A stretch of DNA of 64,000 nt, taken from positions 1 through 64,000 of the forward strand of contig NZ_JAHXBN010000001.1 of NCBI RefSeq assembly GCF_019924045.1. Reading direction: 5' to 3'. Each line of letters begins with the position of its first letter. Within the stretch, counting starts at the first letter, position 1. Below are positions 16,675 through 25,124 of the stretch, in pieces. Both the position numbers and the translations under genes were made by a program. This stretch comes from Dyadobacter fermentans (GTDB lineage Bacteria; Bacteroidota; Bacteroidia; Cytophagales; Spirosomataceae). The notes below the pieces were generated by a model that saw nothing but the letters and a program-made list of their open reading frames with translations, did not search any database and had not been told where the DNA came from.

Positions 16675-16729
16675 TCAAGGTTGAGAACTTGTTTGCCTAA
16701 ATATACTAAACCTTCGTCCGTTTGCGGCC

Positions 16730-18448
16730 CTAATGGCTAACTTTCGCCATTTCTTCCTCGCGCAGCGCGCGGCGAAGTATCTTGCCTACATTGGTTTTGG
16801 GAAGCTCTTTACGGAACTCGATCTGGCGGGGATTCTTGTAGCCGGTGAGGTTTTCCTTGCAATAGGCCTTCACCTTTTCCTCAGTCAGTTCGGGGTCTTT
16901 TTTGACTACAAAAATTTTCACCATTTCCCCTGATTTTTCGTCCGGAATGCCCACGCAGGCTACTTCCGCAACACCGGGGCATTGGGCTACCACATCTTCT
17001 ATTTCATTGGGATAGACATTGAAACCAGAAACGAGGATCATATCCTTTTTCCGGTCCACAATCTTGAAAAAGCCGTCGGGGTCCTCAATACCGATGTCTC
17101 CGGTCCTGAACCAGCGGCCGCTTTCGTCTTCCAGGATCACTTTGGCGGTTTCGTCGGGGCGGTTGTAATAGCCGAGCATGATTTGCGGCCCTTTCGCGCA
17201 GATTTCACCACGCTCGCCGATGGGTAACCATTTGTCGTCCTCACCCAGGATACGCATTTCGGTACTTGGGAAAGGCAGGCCGATGGTCCCTTGCTTGTGT
17301 TTGCCGTTCAGCGGGTTCACTGAGAGTACCGGCGAGGTTTCGGAAAGTCCGTAACCTTCCACCAGCGGGCAGCCCGTAGCTTTTTCCCAACGCTCCGCTA
17401 CGATCTTTTGCAAAGCCATACCGCCCGCGATTGTGATTTTGAGGTTGGAGAAATCAACCGATGCAAATTCCGGATTGTTAAGCAAGCCATTAAAAAGCGT
17501 GTTCAGCCCCGGGAAAATATGGAATGTATTTTTTTTGAGTTCTTTAATAAATGCGGGAATGTCTTTCGGATTCGTAATCAGCACATTCAATGCCCCCCAT
17601 TTGATACCGCACAACCCATTGATCGTCATCGCAAAGACGTGATACAACGGCAATGCGGCAATGAGTGTCAGTTGCCCGGTTGTTTCCGAATTACGCATTT
17701 TGGACATGAGCCATTCATTAATGCCCTCGACGTTGGCTATCAGATTTCTGTGCGTGAGCATGGCGCCTTTTGACACGCCGGTGGTGCCGCCGGTATATTG
17801 GATAAATGCGAGGTCGAGGCCCGAAACATTCGGTTTCTGATAGGTAATTCCCGAACCGACGGACAACGCCTGAGCCAGTGTTACCGTGTTTTTGAGATGG
17901 TAAGCAGGTACCATTTTCTTCACATATTTCACCACGGCATTCACGATCAGCTTTTTGGGGAAGCCCAGCATATCACCGATTTCGGAAATGATCACGTGCT
18001 CGATATTGGTATTGGCAATGACCTTTTCAAGGTTGGATGCAAAATTGGCAAGTATAACGATCGCCTTCGCACCCGAGTCTTTGAACTGGTGCTGCATTTC
18101 GCGCGGCGTGTACAGCGGGTTCGTATTCACGATTGTGAGGCCTGCACGCAGAGAACCCATCATGACTACCGGATATTGCAGCAGATTGGGCATTTGTAAT
18201 GCGATGCGATCGCCCTGTTTCAGGCCAACGCTTTGAAGGTATGCCGCAAAATTTTGTGATAGTTCATCCAATTGCCCGAAAGTCAGCTTTTTATCCATAT
18301 TCGTAAAAGCAGCCTTATCGGCATTTTCCCGGAAACTCGACTCCATCAGTTCGAGCAGGGACGAGTACGCATCCGGATTTATTTCATAGGGAATGCCCTC
18401 CGGATAGTTTTTAAGCCATGGATAGGTATCCTTCGAGATCGAGACCAT
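16730..18448 (-). CDS. fadD: long-chain fatty acid--CoA ligase
   Basis: Activates fatty acids to acyl-CoA through an acyl-AMP. The 572-aa protein carries the AMP-binding P-loop YTGGTTGVSKGAMLTHRN, the adenine motif EGYGLSETSPV, the hinge FRTGDIGIEDPDGFFKIVDR, and the C-terminal lysine region KTNVGKILRR. I choose the start at 18448 (MVSISKDTYPW), because the 25 residues before it in the open frame are unlike the family. The 134-bp upstream gap shows no exact promoter match. Confidence 0.92.
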   Translation of the reverse strand: MVSISKDTYPWLKNYPEGIPYEINPDAYSSLLELMESSFRENADKAAFTNMDKKLTFGQLDELSQNFAAYLQSVGLKQGDRIALQMPNLLQYPVVMMGSLRAGLTIVNTNPLYTPREMQHQFKDSGAKAIVILANFASNLEKVIANTNIEHVIISEIGDMLGFPKKLIVNAVVKYVKKMVPAYHLKNTVTLAQALSVGSGITYQKPNVSGLDLAFIQYTGGTTGVSKGAMLTHRNLIANVEGINEWLMSKMRNSETTGQLTLIAALPLYHVFAMTINGLCGIKWGALNVLITNPKDIPAFIKELKKNTFHIFPGLNTLFNGLLNNPEFASVDFSNLKITIAGGMALQKIVAERWEKATGCPLVEGYGLSETSPVLSVNPLNGKHKQGTIGLPFPSTEMRILGEDDKWLPIGERGEICAKGPQIMLGYYNRPDETAKVILEDESGRWFRTGDIGIEDPDGFFKIVDRKKDMILVSGFNVYPNEIEDVVAQCPGVAEVACVGIPDEKSGEMVKIFVVKKDPELTEEKVKAYCKENLTGYKNPRQIEFRKELPKTNVGKILRRALREEEMAKVSH

Positions 18449-18582
18449 AATTTCAGAGCAAAGGGTAAGAATGACTATTTGTGAATTAAGGTAATCAATT
18501 AAGCCAAAAAAATATCGAACCAATCCAATTTATTTTTGACCCTGAAAACCTGCGAATTTGTGTTAAATCGCAGACATTCCGA

Positions 18583-19092
18583 TTACCGGCGGCTAATTTC
18601 CCAACGCCAGAGCAGCCCTTCGTCGGGGTCGTTAATATCCTCCGTTTGGGCAAAACCCAATTTTTCCAGAATGTGCCCCGAAGCATTCTCTTCCGCTAGC
18701 GTGTGCGCGATTACCTTGCGCACGGACGGGTGCTGAAATGCGTGATCCATCAGTCCTTTGGCCGTTTCCGTACCTAATCCCTTCTCCCGGTACGATGGGA
18801 TGATTTCATAGCCTATCTCCACCATGCCATTGGGGTCGGGCTCGCCTTTGTAGCCGCAGGAGCCGATGAGCATATTGTCGGGGACGTGTATAATGAGATA
18901 AACCCACCAGTCGCGCAAGGGCGGGTGGGCTTTCCAACGGTGATAAGACGGGGTGAAAGTATCGCGAAAATCCGTCCACTTTTTAGGGACGTTTACGCCC
19001 ATAACCCGGGCTAATGTGTTGTTTCCCATGCGGATAGCGTCGTAAAGCGTATCGTCGCAGGAGATAATTCTTAAATGGGGGGTCAGAATCAT
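18583..19092 (-). CDS. GNAT family N-acetyltransferase
   Basis: A 169-aa GNAT of the RimJ/RimL (Acetyltransf_3) type. VEIGYEIIPSYREKGLGTET contains the acetyl-CoA pyrophosphate loop (R-x-x-G-x-G form), and the C-terminal half has VIAHTLAEENASGHILEKLG, the usual Asn-containing helix. Substrate unknown. It follows the coiled-coil membrane protein gene by 32 bp and may be the last gene of that operon. Confidence 0.85.
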   Translation of the reverse strand: MILTPHLRIISCDDTLYDAIRMGNNTLARVMGVNVPKKWTDFRDTFTPSYHRWKAHPPLRDWWVYLIIHVPDNMLIGSCGYKGEPDPNGMVEIGYEIIPSYREKGLGTETAKGLMDHAFQHPSVRKVIAHTLAEENASGHILEKLGFAQTEDINDPDEGLLWRWEISRR

Positions 19093-19124
19093 AATAAAGG
19101 AAATGAGCCCCCCAATTTAAGAAA

Positions 19125-20522
19125 CTATAAATTGTTTTCGTCAAAGCGGTCAGTGATTGCCTTGCGGATAGCCTGGTGCGGGCGCATTCCGGTGCTGCGC
19201 GTACGCGGCACGGCGCGGTCGGCGGAGGCATTGGATTTGGCGCGTAATGCGAGGTTCGAAACCGTAAGATGGCTGTTACGCCAGGCGTCGTATTCCTCCT
19301 CGTTCATCACGTCGCGGGTTACCTGTCCATGCGCATAACCGTCGCCGAACGATTGAATGCGGCTGTCGGTCAATGCTTGCTTACGTTCGTTTTCCAGCGC
19401 CTCTATCTCGGCCCTGATTTTCACTTCTTCCGCTTTCAGCTCTTCCAGTTTAGGCAACAGCTCGATTTCGTTTTCCAGAACGGTTTTCTGGGTCATATGC
19501 TGCGTCACGGTCTGTTGCAACGGCTCCATTTGTTTCAGAATCCGCTTCCTTCTTCTGCGGAGGCGCCATAGTTTCGGGTCTACCTGCAACCAGCGGTACC
19601 AGAAGCCTTGCAGCACCGGCAACGCCATCCCAAGCGACACCGCACCCGCAATAGCGAACAATACGCCGCTGAGTACGAACGACAGCAATGCCCACGGGCT
19701 GTTCACGAGGTCGAGATTCAGCTGATCGGAGTTTTGTAATGCCTGCTCGATTTTCTTGGTCAATGCGGGGCTATCCACCGGCGCGCCGGTCAATGGGTCC
19801 ACCGCATTCAATTGCAGGTTTTTAACCGATTTATTGATCGCCTCTTTCAGCTTGTCGGTGCGGTAGGCTTCGTAACGGAACCAGCCCAGCACGATCAGCG
19901 TCACGATTGCGAAGATGGATAGTACCAGTTTAAACCCGGCATACCGCGATTTCGCTTTCGGAGACTCGTCTTTGTGGTAAGGCTCTTCCACCAGGCGGTC
20001 GTAGGCCGGTTTCAGCAACACCGAAAGCATCGCCAAACCGATCGCGAATGCCCAAGCTTCGTTCGAGTTCCGGATGTTTAATGCATATGCTACGATTTCG
20101 TGCGAAATGATCAGGTCACCGGCGATGAAGGAAATACCTGCGGCGAGGAAGATCAAACCGGCGATCAGCGAATAGGACGGTGCTTTATCGGCCCGTTTCT
20201 CTTTCAGTTCCTCGGTCTGCGCATCGATTTCGGTGATCGAGCGTTCCATATCCTTCATTTGCGTAGCTGCATTGTTGAGGCCCATTACCTCATTCTGCAA
20301 TCTGCCGTACGCGGTTTTGTGCTCTGCCAGCGCCTGCTGGTTCCGCGATCTCGTTTCTCCGAGCTCCTGTCTCTTTTCGTTGAGCCGGTCCTGAATCCAG
20401 TCGTGGTTTACATTGCTGGACAAATAATTCTCGTATACTTCACGGTCGATACCTTCCATTCCACGCGTGTAGCCGTGTTGGTAATCTCCGTTTTCATTTA
20501 GATTTTGCTCGTTCATGACCAT
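19125..20522 (-). CDS. coiled-coil multi-pass membrane protein, unknown
   Basis: A 465-aa protein I do not recognise. Residues about 45-115 are a polar, heptad-like coiled coil (DRLNEKRQELGETRSRNQQA onwards). Four membrane segments follow (about 118-140, 155-175, 198-218 and 277-310), with a periplasmic or cytoplasmic loop at 220-275. A second coiled coil covers about 330-400, and the tail has GDGYAHGQVTRDVMNEEEYD and a basic end. The layout mirrors that of the next gene upstream, suggesting an interacting pair. The first codons are ATG-GTC-ATG, so the start may be 20516. Probably cotranscribed with the three genes upstream. Confidence 0.7.
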   Translation of the reverse strand: MVMNEQNLNENGDYQHGYTRGMEGIDREVYENYLSSNVNHDWIQDRLNEKRQELGETRSRNQQALAEHKTAYGRLQNEVMGLNNAATQMKDMERSITEIDAQTEELKEKRADKAPSYSLIAGLIFLAAGISFIAGDLIISHEIVAYALNIRNSNEAWAFAIGLAMLSVLLKPAYDRLVEEPYHKDESPKAKSRYAGFKLVLSIFAIVTLIVLGWFRYEAYRTDKLKEAINKSVKNLQLNAVDPLTGAPVDSPALTKKIEQALQNSDQLNLDLVNSPWALLSFVLSGVLFAIAGAVSLGMALPVLQGFWYRWLQVDPKLWRLRRRRKRILKQMEPLQQTVTQHMTQKTVLENEIELLPKLEELKAEEVKIRAEIEALENERKQALTDSRIQSFGDGYAHGQVTRDVMNEEEYDAWRNSHLTVSNLALRAKSNASADRAVPRTRSTGMRPHQAIRKAITDRFDENNL

Positions 20523-20597
20523 TATTTAGGGTTGATCGAATGTGAGTTAGGATAAAAAATCGCGCCATCGGCGCATTTTCTGATCATCTTGCTGCCG

Positions 20598-21824
20598 CTA
20601 TTTGCCCTTCTGGATCAGGTTAAGCTGCCGGGTGGTCAGTTCGTTTTTCATCCGGCGCGCGAGGTAGAATTCGCTCTCAAAAAGCTTGATAAGCATGTCC
20701 CGTTTGGCAAAAAGGCGGTCGCGCTCGGTCTCGGCATGGCTCTGCTCGCGAAGCACCTGCCATTTTTTTACACGCAGGTCGTCGATCTCCTCCTGCAATG
20801 TCTGGCATTCCGACTCCCAGTTGTAGTTATTTTCAACAAAATCCTGGCGGTCGCGACGAATATTTAACCAAACTTGCAGGTCATTACGCAGTACGGTAAT
20901 GTTGCTGAGCAGCAGTTTTCCTGCAAAAAGGAAGAGGAAAAACACGAAAACGAACAGTGCAAATGCCTGCCACCAGGTTTGGTAGGTAATCACATTTGCG
21001 AACACGAACAATGCAGCTGCAAACGGTAGCCCTATTTCTTCCAGGAGCGATTTCCACGTCACTTTCGAATCGGTATCGTGGAAGAGCGAAATGCGGCCGA
21101 ACAGACTGAACATTCCGGCCAGGAACACGCCCAGCGCAATCCATGAATTGTCTGCAAATGCCGGTTTCAGCGACTCGCGGATCAAAAAGAAGTTGCCCAC
21201 ACACATGGCCGCGCATAGTGTAATACCTATGAGCGTGCGCGGAAGATGGTGCTCACCTTCTGCACGAGCCCCAGGGGTTTTCAGCCGCTCCTGCAATTCA
21301 TCAATCCGGTTTTGTTTCTGACCGATGAAAAGGTTCAGCTCCTGAATGCGCTCGTTATGCTCTTCGATATTGGCAAGATGTGAGGCCGCCAGGTTCGAGA
21401 AGTATTTGTGGATAATGTCGGTTTTCTCATGCGGGTCGGATTCCGAAAGCCCGAAAAGCACACCCTCGTCGCGCAATGTGTCTTCGTCTTCCAGCCAGTA
21501 GGGGATTTGCACTTCCACTTTCGGAAGCTCCGGTGCTTCGGGTTGTAATGCTGGCAGCGCCGGTTGCGGTGCAGCAGGCATAGGCGGCATGGGCTGGGAC
21601 GCCGGCCGGGGGGCTGCTTGCTGTGGTGCCGGAGCCTGATACGGTGGCGCAGCAGCCATTAAGGGTTGCCGGGTGTCGGCAACGGGTGTTTGAGTGATCG
21701 GATTTTGTTCCACTGATTGGGTAGGGGTGTCGTTTGCCTGAACAGGCTCATCATCATAAAATTCGTTTTCGTCGGACTCTCTCGGACGAAACCAGCCGGC
21801 AATTAATTCAGTCAGTTTGGCCAT
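20598..21824 (-). CDS. Pro-rich, coiled-coil, multi-pass membrane protein, unknown
   Basis: A 408-aa protein without a family I can name. Residues 1-105 are low-complexity (Pro, Ala and Gln rich from about residue 57, ending in QPALPALQPEAPELPK). A segment with PYWLEDEDTLRDEGVLFGLS and a coiled coil (about 140-182) follow, then three or four membrane segments (about 193-213, 220-240, 258-305), and a C-terminal coiled coil (about 320-395). It shares architecture with the downstream 465-aa protein and a Pro-rich linker with the upstream 230-aa protein. The spacing (75 and 97 bp) is compatible with one operon. Confidence 0.7.
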   Translation of the reverse strand: MAKLTELIAGWFRPRESDENEFYDDEPVQANDTPTQSVEQNPITQTPVADTRQPLMAAAPPYQAPAPQQAAPRPASQPMPPMPAAPQPALPALQPEAPELPKVEVQIPYWLEDEDTLRDEGVLFGLSESDPHEKTDIIHKYFSNLAASHLANIEEHNERIQELNLFIGQKQNRIDELQERLKTPGARAEGEHHLPRTLIGITLCAAMCVGNFFLIRESLKPAFADNSWIALGVFLAGMFSLFGRISLFHDTDSKVTWKSLLEEIGLPFAAALFVFANVITYQTWWQAFALFVFVFFLFLFAGKLLLSNITVLRNDLQVWLNIRRDRQDFVENNYNWESECQTLQEEIDDLRVKKWQVLREQSHAETERDRLFAKRDMLIKLFESEFYLARRMKNELTTRQLNLIQKGK

Positions 21825-21921
21825 AGTTTTTCATGGGTTAGCCTGCGATTATCCATGAAAACAAACAAATTCACTATAATATTGTGATGATCGGCTATTA
21901 AAAAAGGTAAGCGCCTGGGGA

Positions 21922-22614
21922 TTAGGACATTTCGAACATCTTCTGTAACGCTTGCCAGAGTTTTTTCTTAAGATTCCTGTCGGCTTCGATCACCACCAGC
22001 GGATCGACGAGCAAGAACCAGATACCTTCCAGATTCTTAGGCGTATAAGGCACCAGCAACAGGTCGAGGTGGAGCTTGATCAGCGGTACGCCGAAGGAGA
22101 TAAAAAAGTTGGTCTTTTTACCCGAAAGTACGGTGCGCGCATCCTGCCCGGGCATGAAGCTGAAATTTACGACATCGCTCGTTTCCAGCGAATGGCCGAC
22201 GGCTTTGAGAATATTGTCGAGGAACAATGCTTCCGACATGAGCATTTCCTGCTGTTTCGGCTCGTCGGTGAGGACGAGTACTTTGTGTTTCAACGCGGGG
22301 AACGCGGCAGCCGTTGCCGGAGAGGGCACATTTACAGGCGGTGGGGCCATTACTGCCGGTGTCTGAGGCAAAGTAGGAACATGGGTCGCCGGTATTGCCG
22401 GTTGCGGTGAAACAGGGGGCTGTATGGGAACAGCCGGTGTCGCGGGTAACGAGGCCGCGGGCGCCTGCACGTGCGCAGGCTCGGGTACTGGTGGCGCGGG
22501 GTGTACTTCTGCCGCAGTAGTTGCCGGACGTTCGGTCAGCGCACGATCTTCCAGCTGAAACAAAGTTTCATTCTGATAAAGGATCTGAAAAAATGCGACT
22601 GACGAATGCTCCAT
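21922..22614 (-). CDS. Pro/Ala-rich linker protein with a small C-terminal domain, unknown
   Basis: A 230-aa protein: a short N-terminal segment (1-25), a long Pro/Ala linker (about 30-108), then a compact alpha/beta-looking domain (about 109-230; HKVLVLTDEPKQQEMLMSEA, FFISFGVPLIKLHLDLLLVP, LLVDPLVVIEADRNLKKKLW). The end, a DP pair followed by a K-x-x-L-W-x-x-L-Q helix, faintly recalls DNA polymerase III psi-like proteins, but this is a weak impression. It starts 5 bp after the nuclease stop and is surely cotranscribed with it. Confidence 0.6.
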   Translation of the reverse strand: MEHSSVAFFQILYQNETLFQLEDRALTERPATTAAEVHPAPPVPEPAHVQAPAASLPATPAVPIQPPVSPQPAIPATHVPTLPQTPAVMAPPPVNVPSPATAAAFPALKHKVLVLTDEPKQQEMLMSEALFLDNILKAVGHSLETSDVVNFSFMPGQDARTVLSGKKTNFFISFGVPLIKLHLDLLLVPYTPKNLEGIWFLLVDPLVVIEADRNLKKKLWQALQKMFEMS

Positions 22615-22619
22615 AATGA

Positions 22620-23189
22620 CTATAAATGCCCGAGTTCCATTCCGGGCTGGGTCCAGATGCCGATTTTCTGTTTGTTGGCGGCTATTTCAAGTTTGGCATA
22701 TTCCTGGTCGTGCGAATACTTTTTGAAATGCACGGCCAGGCCTTTTTTGACCAATTCCTTATTCAGCACTTTACCATCGGGTAGCACTACTTCGCCGAGC
22801 AGGCGGCCGTACTTGTCGAATTCGCCTTTGTGGCGGATACTAACCACCTTCCGGAAGCATTTCTCGCTGGTAAACTGCTTCGCATTGTTGTAAAAAGGCA
22901 TATTACGCTCCGGGCAGTTGATATGCAAAAAGCGTATCCGCACATTTTTCCCTATCCTGCGTCCTGCCTTTTTACCTGAATAAATGTATTTCAGCTCGAT
23001 TGTGTCACCGTCCTGGATGCCAATTACTTCGGCTTTAAGGGGGTTTGGTAAATCGCTGTTGCTATTGAACTGTTGACTTTCTTCAGAACTGAGCGCGCAC
23101 GAGGCGAGCATGGTCGGGGTGCTTGTGAGAACGAGGAACAGCAGGCTGGAAAATGCAAATCGGGAAACGAGAAAACGAAAATCAGGCAC
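22620..23189 (-). CDS. thermonuclease-family lipoprotein with a D-to-N change at a metal-ligand position
   Basis: A 189-aa protein with a signal ending in lipobox LASC and a staphylococcal-nuclease domain (about residues 50-180). By comparison with S. aureus nuclease, D19/D21 correspond to IQDGDTIEL, R35 to the second Arg in VRIRFLHINCPE, E43 to the Glu of that block and R87 to the Arg in FDKYGRLLGEVVL. The residue matching Ca-binding D40 is Asn (N in HINCPE). The enzyme would cut DNA or RNA at the cell surface or in the periplasm, if active. It is the first gene of the operon with the three unknown proteins downstream. Confidence 0.85.
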   Translation of the reverse strand: MPDFRFLVSRFAFSSLLFLVLTSTPTMLASCALSSEESQQFNSNSDLPNPLKAEVIGIQDGDTIELKYIYSGKKAGRRIGKNVRIRFLHINCPERNMPFYNNAKQFTSEKCFRKVVSIRHKGEFDKYGRLLGEVVLPDGKVLNKELVKKGLAVHFKKYSHDQEYAKLEIAANKQKIGIWTQPGMELGHL

Positions 23190-23215
23190 GCGGAAAATTC
23201 ATAAAGTTTGAGTGC

Positions 23216-23223
23216 CAAAGATA
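23216..23223 (-). promoter_or_regulatory. -7 promoter box of the nuclease/coiled-coil operon
   Basis: TATCTTTG on the minus strand matches TAnnTTTG and lies 27 bp before the nuclease ATG at 23189, marking the operon's 5' end. It sits in the 48-bp gap after the cytochrome gene. Confidence 0.55.
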
Positions 23224-23237
23224 GCTATTGTTTCCGA

Positions 23238-23630
23238 TCAGTTTTGTTCCAGTTTGTACCACTTAATGTCCTTCAATGGCGCTCGTCTTGCCACTGAGGC
23301 AGTTGGCGAATAATTTTTTTCCAGATAATCGAGTACAGGTTTCTCGGCGTCGCCCAATTCCCATAGGTTGTGGTTGGCCTGCATCCAGCGGATCTTCTGC
23401 TTCCAGCCGTCGCGGGTGAAGCGGTTAGCGATGATCAGCTTGGTAGAATGGCAGTTGGTACATTGCGCTTTTACCATGTACAGGTTTTCATCGACAATCA
23501 GCCCCGTTTCCGGGTCTTTTTTGGTAGTATCGGCCACTGCCGTACTCACATTGTTATGTTTGGCCGGCGTTTCGGGCAGGGTTTGAAACACAATACCTGC
23601 ACCGAGCATGGCTATCAAAAAGATCTTCAT
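23238..23630 (-). CDS. monohaem c-type cytochrome subunit (SorB-like)
   Basis: A 130-aa exported protein with one haem c motif, AQCTNCHSTKL (Cys-x-x-Cys-His), about residue 57 onward. KIRWMQANHNLWEL could supply the distal Met, and PVLDYLEKNY is the typical closing helix. It follows the molybdopterin oxidoreductase gene by 35 bp. The pair matches the SorAB layout, where SorB takes electrons from sulfite oxidation and passes them to the respiratory chain. Function is by analogy with SorB. Confidence 0.8.
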   Translation of the reverse strand: MKIFLIAMLGAGIVFQTLPETPAKHNNVSTAVADTTKKDPETGLIVDENLYMVKAQCTNCHSTKLIIANRFTRDGWKQKIRWMQANHNLWELGDAEKPVLDYLEKNYSPTASVARRAPLKDIKWYKLEQN

Positions 23631-23665
23631 AAATTATCGTATTTGCCCGGGAGCATTGTGGTACA

Positions 23666-24901
23666 TTACCCTACTTTGACGGCGATTCTTTCACAAGCAT
23701 TGTTCAGATACCCGCCCGGGTTCCAGGCCGGTGCCAGCATCGGTTGCGCAACGCCCGTTTCATCGGTGGCTTTCACCCATATTTCATAATATCCGTTGGT
23801 CGGGAATTTGATATGGGTATTCCAATGCTGCCACGCCAGGCGATTCACCGGGGCTTCAAGTTTACATTCTTTCCATGTGGCGCCGAAATCAATAGAAACC
23901 TCTACTTTTTTAACGGAATGGTCTCCCGCCCATGCGTGCCCGCGCAATGCGAGCTCCTTCGCCGGGTCGATCATCGCACCGGTCTTAGGATATGTGATCA
24001 ACGATTTCACCGGCATGGATTCGATGATTTTGTAATACTCATCGGTAGCCGGAATTTCAGTGCCAGGCGCTACCGGGTTGCGGGGTAGTTTGTAGCTGTG
24101 GCCTTCCATTTTGGGGCCGTCGTGTACTTTGTTTCGTACCGAAATGCCGCTCAGCCACTTTCCGGAAACGGAGGCAGGCCAGCCGCCAATTACGAGCCGG
24201 AGCGGATAGCCGTGGAACTCAGGAATATCCTTTCCATTCATTTGCCATGCAATGAGCGTCTCGTCTTCCATAGCTTTCGCAATGGGGACGCCGCGCGAGA
24301 TAGATTCCTTTTTGGGATCGCGGCTCAGGTGGAGATCTTTGCCATGGTAACCTATATATACAGCATCGCTTTTAATGCCCACATCATTCAGGATGTCTTT
24401 CAGCCGCACGCCCGTCCATTGCGCACAATGCACTGCCCCCTGGCCCCATTGGTTCCCCGAGGCTTGGGGCTGGTAGCCTGAGCGGCCGTTTCCGCCGCAT
24501 TCTAGTACGAGCTGATAGGTATATTGTTTGAATTTCTTTTTGAGGTCGGCCAATGTGTAGGTCTTAGGCGCCTTTACCGACTCACCGTCGATCGTCAGCG
24601 TCCAGTTGGCTACATCTATTTTTTCGGGAACAAGACCGTTGTTGCGGATGAACATGTTTTCAACGGGAGTAACGCGGTCGTCGAGCAAATGTACCGGCGT
24701 TTCCACGTTCCATGGTTTGTCGCCCTGCACGATCATTTCCGCACTTTTGCCTTTCAACGCGTCCTTCTCATCCAGGAAAATGGGGCGGTACCCGGCGGGC
24801 ATACGATTAGCAAAAACGATCTGGCTGCCCATTGCGGTAGCTAACGCCGTGAGGCTCCCTGTTCTGAGAAAATCTCTTCTGTTTAATTCGGAATTCATCA
24901 A
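23666..24901 (-). CDS. Tat-exported sulfite-oxidase-family molybdopterin enzyme (SorA/SoxC-like)
   Basis: A 411-aa protein with a Tat signal (ELNRRDFLRTGSLTALATAM). The molybdopterin domain has the Mo-ligand Cys at residue 135 (LVLECGGNGRSGY), then the QWTGVRLKDIL and FHGYPLRLVIGGWPASVSGKWL blocks, and ends with the Mo-co dimerisation domain (VKKVEVSIDFGATWKECKLE, WNPGGYLNN). It would oxidise sulfite, or a related substrate, in the periplasm. Gene order (dehydrogenase then cytochrome) and a promoter directly upstream support a two-gene operon. cysM at 13.6 kb is too far away to imply a sulfur cluster. Confidence 0.88.
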   Translation of the reverse strand: MMNSELNRRDFLRTGSLTALATAMGSQIVFANRMPAGYRPIFLDEKDALKGKSAEMIVQGDKPWNVETPVHLLDDRVTPVENMFIRNNGLVPEKIDVANWTLTIDGESVKAPKTYTLADLKKKFKQYTYQLVLECGGNGRSGYQPQASGNQWGQGAVHCAQWTGVRLKDILNDVGIKSDAVYIGYHGKDLHLSRDPKKESISRGVPIAKAMEDETLIAWQMNGKDIPEFHGYPLRLVIGGWPASVSGKWLSGISVRNKVHDGPKMEGHSYKLPRNPVAPGTEIPATDEYYKIIESMPVKSLITYPKTGAMIDPAKELALRGHAWAGDHSVKKVEVSIDFGATWKECKLEAPVNRLAWQHWNTHIKFPTNGYYEIWVKATDETGVAQPMLAPAWNPGGYLNNACERIAVKVG

Positions 24902-24933
24902 CTGGTTCAGGAAAACTTTTAAAACTTTATTTT

Positions 24934-24941
24934 CAAACTTA
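24934..24941 (-). promoter_or_regulatory. -7 promoter box of the sorAB-like operon
   Basis: TAAGTTTG on the minus strand matches TAnnTTTG, 33 bp before the ATG at 24901. Confidence 0.55.
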
Positions 24942-24995
24942 CATAAACCGAACGGCTTAAACCATTATTTCGTGTCAATTTGGGGGCGTTATCCA

Positions 24996-25026
24996 TAAAA
25001 AAGAGGCTACCGTTGCCGGTAACCTC
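24996..25026 (-). terminator. terminator of the ferritin-like gene pair
   Basis: On the minus strand GAGGTTACCG pairs with CGGTAGCCTC (one mismatch) and is followed by T6. It lies about 100 bp beyond the stop of the second ferritin-like gene. Confidence 0.75.
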
Positions 25027-25124
25027 CTGATCCATAATAGTGTGTATTGAGGCACTTTGAGCCCTGGCTCATTGAAAAGTGCATGTATATGCCTAACAGG
25101 GAAAGTTTACGTTAATGGGTGCAG

